Of a DNA stretch of 64,000 nucleotides, positions 7,946 to 16,403 are shown piece after piece. The notes under the pieces are model-generated. The model did no database searches. It saw only the letters and a list, made by a program, of their open reading frames with translations, and was not told the DNA's origin. Source of the stretch: an uncultured Eubacteriales bacterium (lineage in GTDB: Bacteria > Bacillota > Clostridia > Lachnospirales > Lachnospiraceae); contig CASFID010000067.1 in assembly GCA_949294665.1 (NCBI GenBank), positions 1 to 64,000 of the forward strand. The letters run 5' to 3'. How positions within the stretch are numbered: the first letter of the stretch is position 1; each line of letters opens with the position of its first letter. The translations under genes and the position numbers were made by a program.

Positions 7946-9124
7946 TTACCACGACTGGAAAAATACGTTGTCACCTATGACCACGCCATCCCTGCCGGAA
8001 CCATGTGCATACAGGAAATAGTAGCAGTCGGAAACGGCTGCAAGCCGTGATCCGTTGATCGCATCCTGCGCCACCTGCATGGAAAGACTTGTAGGCCCGC
8101 TGGAAAGAACTGAATCAAGACGTCCCGTCCAGACCGGTTCAAACTGTCCTTTTGCATAAACAACGCCTCTGATCGAATTCGGGAAACGTGAACTCTCCAC
8201 ACGATTCATAATAACAGTGGCAACTGCGAGCAGTGAGTCATAATTCTGATACGCTTCACACTGGATGATCGCAGCGAGTAAAGTAACGTCATCAGCAGAT
8301 GCGCTGGTCCCGCCGTTGTTTATGACAGAATCATCATATCCGCCGCCGGAACTGTTCCCGCCTTGTGAACTGCCGGAAGAACTGCCTCCTCCTGAATTCT
8401 GTGAGGAATTATTCCCGGCAGAAGCAGATGCCTCCCGGGCGGCCGCTTCTTCCGCCTCTTCGGCGGCCTTCTTTGCCGCTTCTTCCGCAGCGATCCTTTC
8501 CGCCTCTTCGGCCTTTGCTTTCTCAAGCCGTGCCTGAACGTCGGCAAGATTGGTAGATGTTGCCGATGCTTTTGCCTGAAGCTCAGACTCCTGATTTTTA
8601 AGCTGGGACTGCAGATCTGTCAGTGATGACTGCTGGACTTGCAGAGTCTCCTGCTGTTCCTGGATCTCCGCATGGATTGCTTTTAATTCGTCGAGAGAGT
8701 TGCGGTCATATTCACTGAGATTTTCAATAAAATCTGCCTTATTCAGAAAATCGACCATACTCTCTGCAGAAAAGAGCATCTCGAGCAGTGATGCATTCCC
8801 GTGCTCGTACATATACTTAATACGGGTTTTCATAGCCGCGTACTGTCTGGCCTCGTTTTCTTCTGCCACTTTCAGCTCGTCCGAAGTACGGGCGATCTCG
8901 CCGTTTAGCACTTCCAGCTGCATCTCTGTCGTAGAGATATCCTCACTTAAGTTGAGAATATCAGAGTTGATCCCATCCAGCTCGCTTTGCAGAGCGGAAG
9001 ACTGAGACTCCAGACTGTTAATTTCTTCATTGTCCGCGGATACAGGGAAAACTGAAAGTACAACCGCGAAGGAACAGATCAGAGCAATGGCTGACTGCAT
9101 CCATCGTTTTTTACTTATATTCAT
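7946..9124 (-). CDS. Secreted coiled-coil protein with SleB-type cell-wall hydrolase domain
   Basis: The 392-residue product has a signal peptide (basic start MNISKKRW, hydrophobic core, likely cleavage after VSA). A long coiled coil of the kind seen at the N-terminus of PcsB-like proteins follows (about 31-225, ending in an EEAEEAA-rich stretch). After a Ser/Gly/Asn-rich linker comes a C-terminal Hydrolase_2 (SleB/CwlJ) domain, about 278-392. The likely catalytic glutamate is E290 in IIQCEA, and the C-terminus is DNVFFQSW. Such domains cut peptidoglycan. The coiled coil suggests regulation at the membrane, perhaps in cell separation rather than spore germination. Confidence 0.88.
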   Translation of the reverse strand: MNISKKRWMQSAIALICSFAVVLSVFPVSADNEEINSLESQSSALQSELDGINSDILNLSEDISTTEMQLEVLNGEIARTSDELKVAEENEARQYAAMKTRIKYMYEHGNASLLEMLFSAESMVDFLNKADFIENLSEYDRNSLDELKAIHAEIQEQQETLQVQQSSLTDLQSQLKNQESELQAKASATSTNLADVQARLEKAKAEEAERIAAEEAAKKAAEEAEEAAAREASASAGNNSSQNSGGGSSSGSSQGGNSSGGGYDDSVINNGGTSASADDVTLLAAIIQCEAYQNYDSLLAVATVIMNRVESSRFPNSIRGVVYAKGQFEPVWTGRLDSVLSSGPTSLSMQVAQDAINGSRLAAVSDCYYFLYAHGSGRDGVVIGDNVFFQSW

Positions 9125-9177
9125 ATATATAGTCCTTTCTCCGTGTATGAATTATTTACGAACGTTGTCGGATTACT

Positions 9178-9206
9178 ATTATACTACAAATTGCGTTATT
9201 TGGCAA
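9178..9206 (-). promoter_or_regulatory. Promoter of the wall hydrolase gene
   Basis: Reading the minus strand, TTGCCA and TATAAT are 17 bases apart and end about 54 bases before the start codon. The region overlaps the opposite-facing promoter of the HAD gene. Confidence 0.7.
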
Positions 9207-9219
9207 ACTCTGATAGAAT
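9191..9219 (+). promoter_or_regulatory. Promoter of the HAD phosphatase-uppP pair
   Basis: TTGCGT (9191-9196) and TAGAAT (9214-9219) are 17 bases apart. The element overlaps the divergent promoter on the other strand, so polymerase binding on the two sides may be mutually exclusive. Confidence 0.5.
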
Positions 9220-9251
9220 AAAAAAAATATAAAATGCAGCGGAGAATAAAA

Positions 9252-10100
9252 ATGGACTATAAGATAAAAATGATAGGCCTTGATCTGGACGGAACACTGT
9301 TTAATGACAGGAAAGAAATCACGCCCCGTACAAGACGGGCTCTTGTCACAGCTCTTTCTGAGGGAGTCACGGTCCTGGTCGCCACGGGACGCCCGTGGAT
9401 GGGAGTGCCCGAAGAACTGAGAAATTTCCCGGGGATGGAGTATGCGCTGACATCAAACGGAGCGCGCATTATCGAGACACGGACAGAACGGGTGCTGGAG
9501 GAACATCTGCTCTCGGCGGAAGAAGCCGGAAAAGCCTTGGCAATCTGCAGAAAATATGATACTCTGCTGGAGATATACTTCGATGGTCAGGGATATGCAG
9601 AGAAAGATAAAATGGCTCAGGTCGAGAAATATCATAAGAATCCACATATGTGGGAATATATGCGCAGGACGAGGATACCTGTGGACGACGTCGCTCAGAT
9701 GGTCAGAAGAGAAGGCAGAGGACTGGACAAGGTGCAGGCGCTGTTTGCGGATATGACGGAACGCGCGGAGGCGTGGAAAGAGCTTGAAAAAGAAAGCGCG
9801 CTGGAACTTGTGGGCTCGCTGAGATACAATATCGAGATCAATGCATCGGGAGTGAATAAAGGCACGGGGCTTGTCAATCTGGGCAGGATGCTCGGCATCC
9901 GGAGAGAAGAGATCATGGCCTGCGGGGATGGGGACAACGACACCGTTATGCTCCGCGAGGTCGGATTGGGAGTGGCTATGGCAAATGCAGAGGAACAGGT
10001 AAAGGAAGCTGCGGACTATATCACACGGTCCAATGAGGAGGACGGTGTGGCAGAAGCGATAGAAAAATTTGTCCTGAGAGGAGGAAATAAATTATGTTAG
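9252..10100 (+). CDS. Cof-type HAD-superfamily phosphatase
   Basis: This 282-residue product is a haloacid-dehalogenase-type hydrolase of the Cof (IIB cap) family. It shows the motif I aspartates D11 and D13 (IGLDLDGTL), a conserved lysine after INASGVNKG and the acidic motif CGDGDNDTVML. Such enzymes dephosphorylate sugar phosphates or flavin precursors; the substrate cannot be read here. The start used follows CGGAG by seven bases, and an in-frame ATG six codons upstream lacks a ribosome site. It overlaps uppP by seven bases. Confidence 0.9.
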   Translation: MDYKIKMIGLDLDGTLFNDRKEITPRTRRALVTALSEGVTVLVATGRPWMGVPEELRNFPGMEYALTSNGARIIETRTERVLEEHLLSAEEAGKALAICRKYDTLLEIYFDGQGYAEKDKMAQVEKYHKNPHMWEYMRRTRIPVDDVAQMVRREGRGLDKVQALFADMTERAEAWKELEKESALELVGSLRYNIEINASGVNKGTGLVNLGRMLGIRREEIMACGDGDNDTVMLREVGLGVAMANAEEQVKEAADYITRSNEEDGVAEAIEKFVLRGGNKLC

Positions 10101-10918
10101 ATATTCTGAAAGCGATACTATTCGGTATTGTAGAGGGGATTACAGAATGGCTGCCGATCAGCAGTACCGGGCATATCATCATTCTGGATGAGCTGATCAA
10201 CCTCGGGCAGGGGGAAGAGTTCATGGAGATGTTCGAGGTGGTGATCCAGTTCGGAGCGATCCTGGCTGTCGTCGTGCTGTATTTTCACAGACTCAATCCA
10301 TTCTCTCCGTGCAAGACCAGAAAGCAGAAGATGATGACCTGGCAGACGTGGATCAAGGTTCTCATCGGGTGTCTGCCCGCAGGCGTCGTCGGACTCCTGC
10401 TGAACGACTGGATCGATGAGAAGCTGTTTAAATGGCAGGTTGTGGCGGCGACGCTCATAATATACGGAATTCTGTTTATCATCGTTGAGAATTATCAGAA
10501 AGATAAAAAACCGGAAGTGACGAAGATGTCTCAGCTTACGCTGCCAATGATACTGTTTATAGGCGTGTTCCAGATGCTGGCCATGATACCCGGGACGTCC
10601 CGGTCCGGAGCGACGATCGTAAGCGCTCTGATGATCGGTGTGTCGAGAAGCCTTGCTGCAGATTATACATTCTTTCTCGCGATTCCGGTCATGTTCGGAG
10701 CGAGCGCTCTCAAGCTGTTTAAATTCGGCTTGAATTTTACGGGGATGCAGGTGGCCGTCCTTCTTGTGGGAATGATCGTATCGTTTGCAGTGTCCATCGT
10801 GGCGATCAAGTTCCTGCTCAAATACATACAGAACAATGATTTTAAAGTGTTCGGTTACTACAGGATCATCCTTGGCGTTATCGTGATCCTGTTCTTCGGG
10901 ATCCGGTCAATGCTCTGA
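10094..10918 (+). CDS. uppP: Undecaprenyl-diphosphatase (BacA family)
   Basis: UppP removes one phosphate from undecaprenyl diphosphate at the membrane, recycling the lipid carrier of peptidoglycan and conferring bacitracin tolerance. The 274-residue polytopic product carries both family signatures, EGITEWLPISSTGH (14-27) and a later IPGTSRSGATI. Its start lies inside the end of the HAD gene, with GAGAGGAGG upstream, so the two are translationally coupled. Confidence 0.97.
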   Translation: MLDILKAILFGIVEGITEWLPISSTGHIIILDELINLGQGEEFMEMFEVVIQFGAILAVVVLYFHRLNPFSPCKTRKQKMMTWQTWIKVLIGCLPAGVVGLLLNDWIDEKLFKWQVVAATLIIYGILFIIVENYQKDKKPEVTKMSQLTLPMILFIGVFQMLAMIPGTSRSGATIVSALMIGVSRSLAADYTFFLAIPVMFGASALKLFKFGLNFTGMQVAVLLVGMIVSFAVSIVAIKFLLKYIQNNDFKVFGYYRIILGVIVILFFGIRSML

Positions 10919-10975
10919 CAGTTGGGCCCGCGCACAGGACATGGGGACAGTTCAGCACGTCTTTCACTCAGCTGC

Positions 10976-11027
10976 CGGATTTTTATGCAGACATAAATCC
11001 GCCTCCTGACGTCAGATAGCCGGACTG
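10976..11027 (-). repeat. Dispersed hairpin repeat, copy A (minus orientation)
   Basis: Read on the minus strand, these 52 bases match 48853-48905 at about 43 of 53 positions, with one gap and mostly transition differences. The centre folds as CGGAT-TTATG-loop-CATAA-AA-ATCCG, and the same stem with a different tetraloop base is kept in the other copy. This is the clearest dispersed element in the window. Confidence 0.8.
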
Positions 11028-11062
11028 TTACTATAAATTTGCAAAACGGGGTTGCATTTTAT

Positions 11063-11091
11063 TTGTAACATGTTAAACTTATAAAGATAAT
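11063..11091 (+). promoter_or_regulatory. Promoter of the amino-acid ABC transporter
   Basis: TTGTAA (11063-11068) and GATAAT (11086-11091) are separated by 17 bases, about 45 bases before the binding-protein start. The match to consensus is moderate. Confidence 0.55.
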
Positions 11092-11135
11092 CTGTATGAT
11101 TATGCAAATAGAAGAATAAGATGGAGGAATGTAAA

Positions 11136-12023
11136 ATGAAAAAGATACTGGCGGTAGTCTTAACGGCGGCTCTTACTGTCGGGATGATCGCAGGATGCGG
11201 CAGCAGCGGCGGCGACAGCGGAAAGAGCGGATCCGGTTCAGATGAGAGCGGCGCCAAGACGGCGAAGGTGATCGATGTGGATCTTACAAATGAAGAGTAC
11301 GCGTTCGGCGTAGACAGGTCACAGCCGGAACTTCTTGAGCAGGTGAATGCTTTCATAGCCAAGATCCAGGAGGACGGAACTCTGGATGAGATCTTTGATA
11401 AATACTTTGGCGGCGGGGAGCCGACACCGGTAGAGTCCGCAGCTCTGGACGAGTCAAAGGATCAGCTTGTAGTTGCTACAAACGCAGCGTTCGAGCCTTT
11501 CGAGTACATGGAAGGCGAGAACTATGTGGGGATTGATATGGAGATCGCTGCCCTGCTCGCAGAGGAACTGGGGCAGGAACTTGTGATCCAGAATATGGAT
11601 TTCGATGCAGTATGTCTGTCCGTCGGACAGCAGAAATGTGATATCGCTATGGCCGGCCTTACAGTCAGCGAGGAGAGAAAAGAGTATGTGACATTCTCAG
11701 ACACATATTATCAGGCGTCTCAGAGACTGATCGTTCCGAGCGACGATACGACGTTTGACGATATGACAGATGCGGATTCCGTTGCAGCGGCGCTTGGGAA
11801 GCTTGATTCTTCCGTGAAGATCGGGGTTCAGCAGGGAACGACTGGAAACAGCTATGTAGAGGGAAGCGAGGACCTGGGATTTCCGGGCCTTGAGGCGACA
11901 TGTCAGACATATAAGAGCGGCTCTCTTGCAGTGCAGGATATGCTCAATGGAAATATTGATTATGTGATCATCGACGCGGCTCCGGCAGCAGCGATCACGG
12001 AGGCGATCAACGAGATGCAGTAA
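11136..12023 (+). CDS. Amino-acid ABC transporter binding lipoprotein, apparently circularly permuted
   Basis: This is a lipid-anchored periplasmic-type binding protein (signal MKKILAVVLTAAL, lipobox ending at C21). The usual first strand of the family 3 solute-binding fold (LVVATNAAFEPFEYM) begins only at residue 101, and the protein ends at DYVIIDAAPAAA. The segment that normally closes the fold (EEYAFGVDRSQPELL... DGTLDEIFDKYF) is instead at residues 53-91, after the lipobox. The order is thus C-terminal segment first, a circular permutation. All pieces of one fold are present once. The permease and ATPase genes follow. The substrate is likely a polar amino acid, but this is not certain. 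Confidence 0.9.
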   Translation: MKKILAVVLTAALTVGMIAGCGSSGGDSGKSGSGSDESGAKTAKVIDVDLTNEEYAFGVDRSQPELLEQVNAFIAKIQEDGTLDEIFDKYFGGGEPTPVESAALDESKDQLVVATNAAFEPFEYMEGENYVGIDMEIAALLAEELGQELVIQNMDFDAVCLSVGQQKCDIAMAGLTVSEERKEYVTFSDTYYQASQRLIVPSDDTTFDDMTDADSVAAALGKLDSSVKIGVQQGTTGNSYVEGSEDLGFPGLEATCQTYKSGSLAVQDMLNGNIDYVIIDAAPAAAITEAINEMQ

Positions 12024-12030
12024 ATTCAGG

Positions 12031-12090
12031 AAGGAAAATACAGGCATTCATGGAGGCGAACAGTCCGTCAGAGATGCATGCATTTTCCTT
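12031..12090 (+). terminator. Hairpin between binding-protein and permease genes
   Basis: AAGGAAAAT (12031-12039) pairs exactly with ATTTTCCTT (12082-12090), with GCAT/ATGC pairing inside and a short T-rich tail. Such intra-operon structures often let the binding protein be made in excess over the membrane parts, by partial termination or mRNA stabilisation. Confidence 0.5.
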
Positions 12091-12109
12091 CTTTTGAGAA
12101 GGGACGGCA

Positions 12110-12820
12110 ATGGGGAATTTTAGTCAGAAGATAGACAAGTTCATAGAGATATTTATAGATCAGAACGGCTATGTAAGAGTGACGGAGGGGCTGAAGAATA
12201 CACTCCTCATCGCGGTGTGCGGCCTGATCATAGGTATTCTGATCGGTACGATCATCGCAACGGTCAGGGTACTTCCGAAGTATAAACTTCTTCCGAGAGT
12301 GCTGAACGGGATCTGCAGCTTCTATGTGGCGCTGTTCCGTGGTACGCCTATGGTAGTGCAGCTCCTTGTATTTTATTACGTGCTCCTGCCGCTCATCGGC
12401 TGGAATATCAACGGGGTGCAGGTGTCCATGCTTGTGTTCGGGCTCAACAGCGGGGCCTACATATCGGAGATCATGAGGAGCGGCATCCAGTCCGTCGATC
12501 CCGGGCAGATGGAAGCAGGGCGGGCGGTTGGCCTGAGCTTCGGAGCGAGTATGACGAAGATCGTGATCCCGCAGGCTGTGAAGAATATTCTGCCCACGCT
12601 GGGAAATGAGTTCATCTCGCTGATCAAAGAGACGTCTGTCGTAAGTTTTGTCGGCGCGGCGGATCTCTATGTGGCGTTCAACTATATCGGAACAAATAAT
12701 TATGAGTTTATGGTGCCGTATCTTGTGATGGCGCTGATCTATATCGCCCTTGTACTTGTGATCACCCTGCTCATAAAAATACTGGAAAGGAGCCTGAAGA
12801 AGAGTGATAGACGTAATTAA
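12110..12820 (+). CDS. Amino-acid ABC transporter permease
   Basis: The 236-residue product is a HisM/GlnP-type inner-membrane permease. It has about five hydrophobic spans, the family start [20 protein letters not shown], the segment [17 protein letters not shown], and the coupling-helix motif [11 protein letters not shown] that contacts the ATPase. It lies between the binding lipoprotein and the ATPase gene, whose start overlaps its end by 17 bases. It probably works as a homodimer. Confidence 0.93.
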   Translation: MGNFSQKIDKFIEIFIDQNGYVRVTEGLKNTLLIAVCGLIIGILIGTIIATVRVLPKYKLLPRVLNGICSFYVALFRGTPMVVQLLVFYYVLLPLIGWNINGVQVSMLVFGLNSGAYISEIMRSGIQSVDPGQMEAGRAVGLSFGASMTKIVIPQAVKNILPTLGNEFISLIKETSVVSFVGAADLYVAFNYIGTNNYEFMVPYLVMALIYIALVLVITLLIKILERSLKKSDRRN

Positions 12821-13628
12821 TCTTAGGAAAAGCTTCGGTGATCTTGAGATCTTAAAAGGGATCAATATCACTATCAACAAAGGCGATATCGTCGCAGTGC
12901 TCGGCCCGTCAGGTTCCGGTAAAAGTACATTCCTCCGGTGTCTGAACTGCATGGAAGATCCGACGTCAGGCAGTATTATTTTTAAGGGCGTTGATATCGC
13001 CGACATGAAAGTTGATATCAATGTCCATCGGCGCCATATGGGAATGGTATTTCAGCATTTCAATCTGTTCAACAATAAGACGGTGCTTCAGAATGTGATG
13101 ATGGCACCGGCATATCTGAGATGTCAGGATCTGAAAAAAGCGAAGAGGAAAAACCGGATGATCCGTTTTAAAAATATGTTCCGACGCAGCAAGGAGGAAC
13201 TGCTTCCGATCACGACGACAAAGGAAAAGATCAGAAGCGAGGCCAAAGAGCAGGCGCTTGACCTGCTCAAGCGTATCGGGCTCGACGACAAGGCGGATGC
13301 CTATCCGTCCACACTGTCCGGAGGACAGAAGCAGAGAGTGGCGATCATCCGTTCTCTCGCAATGGACCCGGACGTGATCCTTTTTGACGAGCCCACGTCA
13401 GCGCTGGATCCCGAGATGGTCGGCGAGGTGTTGGACCTGATGAAAAAGCTGGCGAAAGACGGCATGACTATGGTTGTTGTGACACATGAGATGGGATTTG
13501 CCAGAGAGGTGGCATCCAGAGTGATATTCATGGACGACGGCCAGATACGAGAGGAAGCTCCGCCGGAAGAGTTTTTCCAGCATCCGAAGGACAAGAGACT
13601 AAAAGAATTTCTGTCCAAGATATTATAG
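12804..13628 (+). CDS. Amino-acid ABC transporter ATPase with an inserted basic segment
   Basis: This ATPase powers the transporter. Visible are the Walker A motif GPSGSGKST (34-42), Q-loop Q84, signature LSGGQKQR (171-178), Walker [13 protein letters not shown] (191-202) and H-loop H218. At 274 residues it is about 30 longer than typical GlnQ-like proteins. The extra stretch, about 104-145 between Q-loop and signature, is rich in K and R ([20 protein letters not shown]). The GTG start overlaps the permease gene, implying coupled translation. Confidence 0.93.
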   Translation: MIDVINLRKSFGDLEILKGINITINKGDIVAVLGPSGSGKSTFLRCLNCMEDPTSGSIIFKGVDIADMKVDINVHRRHMGMVFQHFNLFNNKTVLQNVMMAPAYLRCQDLKKAKRKNRMIRFKNMFRRSKEELLPITTTKEKIRSEAKEQALDLLKRIGLDDKADAYPSTLSGGQKQRVAIIRSLAMDPDVILFDEPTSALDPEMVGEVLDLMKKLAKDGMTMVVVTHEMGFAREVASRVIFMDDGQIREEAPPEEFFQHPKDKRLKEFLSKIL

Positions 13629-13663
13629 AGAGTATGTCAGCTCCACCACAGAGCGGAGTCAGG

Positions 13664-13736
13664 CGCCGGGATCATGGCTTCATCACGGCAAGGCGGGCAT
13701 TGCCTGCTTTCGCCGGATGAATGCACGGTCCCGGCG
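13664..13736. terminator. Long imperfect palindrome after the ABC operon
   Basis: CGCCGGGA (13664-13671) pairs perfectly with TCCCGGCG (13729-13736), TTCATC with GATGAA inside, and GC-rich pairs near the tip. It lies in the 231-base gap between the transporter operon and the sfsA-mutY gene. It lacks a clear T run, so it may be a terminator, an mRNA-end stabiliser or a REP-like element. Nothing else is visible in this gap. Confidence 0.5.
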
Positions 13737-13859
13737 TGATCTTATTATACGGCTCATAAAAGAGGAAGCGGTAAGACGCAGGTTCAGATGGAAAATCCGG
13801 CAGAGATGCAGGAAGTGATGAGTGGAGAGAACAGGTGAAAGGAGACATCAGGAGAAGAT

Positions 13860-15608
13860 ATGGACTATGAACACATTACGGAAGCGTCATTTATCGAGCG
13901 CCCGAACCGTTTTATCGCATATGTCGATCTGAATGGAAAGAGAGAAACAGTCCATGTGAAAAACACGGGAAGATGCGCCGAGCTTCTTACGCCCGGCGCA
14001 TCTGTCTATATACAGGAGTGCAGCGCGCCTTCAAGGAAGACCAGATGGGATCTTATTGCGGTCAGAAAGAAAAACAGGCTCATAAATATGGATTCTCAGG
14101 CGCCGAATAAGGTAGTACAGGGATGGATCGGGAAGGGCGGTCTCTTCGGAGAAGGCAGCTTTGTCCGCCCGGAGACGACCTATGGAAATTCGCGTTTTGA
14201 TCTGTATGTAGAAGCCGGGGAGCGCAGGATCTTTATCGAGGTGAAGGGAGTGACGCTCGAGGAAGACGGCGTATGCCGTTTCCCGGATGCGCCCAGTGAA
14301 CGGGCGGTGAAGCATCTGGAAGAACTTATCCGGGCGAAAAAGGAAGGCTATGAGGCATATGTGTTTTTCGTGATACAGATGAAAAACGTGCGCTATTTCA
14401 CGCCAAATACCGATACCCATCCTGCCTTTGCCAAGGCGCTTAAGAAAGCGAAAGCAGCAGGCGTGGGAATACTTGCCTATGACTGCGAGGTGACTCCGGA
14501 ACAGATCGAGATCCGGGGACCGGTAGAGGTGGTGCTTGAGAGTCCCCGGCTGAAAGAAACGTCAGCTTTGCTGGTGGAGTGGTTTCGGGAAAATAAAAGA
14601 GATCTTCCCTGGCGGCACAGAATGGACGCCTACCGCGTGTGGATCTCAGAGATCATGCTACAACAGACGAGGGTGGAGGCTGTAAAACCGTATTATGAGC
14701 GTTTCCTCAGGGAACTGCCGGATGTACGCGCCCTCTCGGAAGTCTCCGAGGACCGTCTCCTGAAGCTCTGGGAGGGACTTGGATATTATAACAGGGCGCG
14801 TAATCTGAAGCAGGCTGCCTGCCAGATCATGGAAGAATATGGAGGACAGTTCCCCGATACATATGAAGAGATACGGTCTTTAAAAGGGATAGGCAGCTAT
14901 ACTGCGGGAGCGATAAGCTCTTTCGTATATGGACTCCGGAAACCTGCGGTGGACGGCAATGTCCTGCGTGTTGTGACGCGCATCACAGCGGATGAGGGAG
15001 ACATTACAAAAGCGGCGACAAAATCAAGGATCGAGGCGGAGGTTGAAGAGGTGATACCTGTCGGAGCGGCAGGGGATTTTAATCAGAGTCTCATCGAACT
15101 TGGAGCTGTCGTATGCCTGCCAAACGGAGAACCAAGATGCAGTCAGTGTCCGGTACAGACACTCTGCCTGGCGCATGCCCGGGGACAAGAGAAAGAATTT
15201 CCGGTAAAGGCCAGAACGAAAGCGAGAAAGACGGAGAAACGGACCGTGCTCATCTTCCGGGATGAAGAAAAGACGGCTGTCAGAAAACGTCCGGATAAGG
15301 GGATTCTGGCAGGAATGTACGAGTTTCCGAATATGCCGGGATATATGAGCAGAAAAGAAGTGATCGAGTATGGACGGGACCTGGGCCTGACGCCTGTGCG
15401 GATCAGAAATCTCGGAAAAGCAAAGCACGTCTTCAGCCATGTAGAGTGGCATATGACCGGATATGAGATACTTGTGGATGAGCTTGAAAGAGAGATGGGT
15501 ACGTCGGAAGAGGCGGGCAATAACGGTATTATTTTTGCAGATATCAGTGAGATCCGAAGCCATTATGCCATACCGTCTGCATTTGAAGCATATATGCCAG
15601 AAGAATGA
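13860..15608 (+). CDS. mutY: SfsA-MutY fusion: nuclease-like domain plus adenine DNA glycosylase
   Basis: One 582-residue frame joins two proteins. Residues 1-228 are SfsA, a nucleic-acid-binding, PD-(D/E)xK-like family, with D114, E127 and K129 in RFDLYVEAG and FIEVKG. Residues 230-582 are MutY, which removes adenine opposite 8-oxoguanine. It shows catalytic E264 in WISEIMLQQT, helix-hairpin-helix LKGIGSYTAG (341-350), catalytic D365, four iron-sulfur cysteines (C419, C427, C430, C436) and a NUDIX-like C-terminal domain that reads 8-oxoG. No internal stop or new ribosome site separates them. Both halves keep their key residues, so a working bifunctional protein is likely. Confidence 0.93.
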   Translation: MDYEHITEASFIERPNRFIAYVDLNGKRETVHVKNTGRCAELLTPGASVYIQECSAPSRKTRWDLIAVRKKNRLINMDSQAPNKVVQGWIGKGGLFGEGSFVRPETTYGNSRFDLYVEAGERRIFIEVKGVTLEEDGVCRFPDAPSERAVKHLEELIRAKKEGYEAYVFFVIQMKNVRYFTPNTDTHPAFAKALKKAKAAGVGILAYDCEVTPEQIEIRGPVEVVLESPRLKETSALLVEWFRENKRDLPWRHRMDAYRVWISEIMLQQTRVEAVKPYYERFLRELPDVRALSEVSEDRLLKLWEGLGYYNRARNLKQAACQIMEEYGGQFPDTYEEIRSLKGIGSYTAGAISSFVYGLRKPAVDGNVLRVVTRITADEGDITKAATKSRIEAEVEEVIPVGAAGDFNQSLIELGAVVCLPNGEPRCSQCPVQTLCLAHARGQEKEFPVKARTKARKTEKRTVLIFRDEEKTAVRKRPDKGILAGMYEFPNMPGYMSRKEVIEYGRDLGLTPVRIRNLGKAKHVFSHVEWHMTGYEILVDELEREMGTSEEAGNNGIIFADISEIRSHYAIPSAFEAYMPEE

Positions 15609-15686
15609 GCGGAGAGCGGCAGCGCGGGAAAGCCGCCGCACGGAAGATGTGTGGAGGGACTGTGTAACAGAGCTCACTCTGTTTTC

Positions 15687-15715
15687 TTGAAACAGATGGA
15701 TTCATATGGTATACT
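15687..15715 (+). promoter_or_regulatory. Promoter of the TetR-lipid kinase genes
   Basis: TTGAAA (15687-15692) and TATACT (15710-15715) are separated by 17 bases, 36 bases before the TetR start codon. Confidence 0.7.
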
Positions 15716-15750
15716 GTCTTTAGTCAGAAAATACAGGAGAGTATCATAAA

Positions 15751-16371
15751 ATGAATGAGAAAGCACCAATTTCCAGGCAGCAGCAGAAATCGCAGGAGAC
15801 GCGGGAAAGGATATTCCAGGCGGCGAAGCGGATCTTGCAGAAGCAGGGTTACGAGCAGCTGTCAATCAAAAATATCTGTGAAGAGGCGGGGGTTTCTAAC
15901 GGAAGCTTTTATCATCATTTTAAGACAAAGGATGACCTGCTGTCCTACTACATTGAGGATCAGCCCAAGATAGAGCCGGACCTTCTTGAACTGCCCGGCA
16001 GTGTGGAAGGGGTAAAGGAAGGGATCATCCAGGTGTACATGAATTATGTGAAGTATTGTCGTGAGCTTGGCGTCGAGTTCGTGGCGGAGTATTACGACAC
16101 GAAGAATCAGGCGCTCAACGCGTCGAGCCGTATGGAGCGGCCCTATCCGATCGTGACTGTGCAGACTTATGTGGAGAAGGCGATCGAGGCAGGCGTAGTG
16201 AACCTCAATGTCAGCATCAGTGAATTCACCACAGATATCAGGATGATTGTGATCGGCAATGTATTCGAGTGGTGCGTGAAACATGGGGATGCTGATTTCG
16301 AGGGCAACATGAGTCGTTCGCTCGGGAAATATCTCGATGCAACGCTTATGAGCGGAATGGCGGAGATATAG
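15751..16371 (+). CDS. TetR/AcrR-family transcriptional regulator
   Basis: The 206-residue product has the N-terminal TetR helix-turn-helix (RERIFQAAKRILQKQGYEQL, then ICEEAGVSNGSFYHHFKTKD), in which the GSFYHHF recognition helix is clear. A helical ligand-binding C-terminal domain with little family conservation follows. The next gene, a lipid kinase, starts 32 bases downstream in the same direction, so regulator and kinase are probably one operon and the regulator may sense a lipid. The ligand is unknown. Confidence 0.92.
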   Translation: MNEKAPISRQQQKSQETRERIFQAAKRILQKQGYEQLSIKNICEEAGVSNGSFYHHFKTKDDLLSYYIEDQPKIEPDLLELPGSVEGVKEGIIQVYMNYVKYCRELGVEFVAEYYDTKNQALNASSRMERPYPIVTVQTYVEKAIEAGVVNLNVSISEFTTDIRMIVIGNVFEWCVKHGDADFEGNMSRSLGKYLDATLMSGMAEI

Positions 16372-16403
16372 ACAGGGCACGCACTGACTGAGAGAGAGGC
16401 GCT

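Noticed and set aside
8320-8556. Proline/arginine/serine-rich overlapping frames on both strands
   Set aside because: They come from the low-complexity Ala/Glu and Ser/Gly linker of the wall hydrolase read in other frames.
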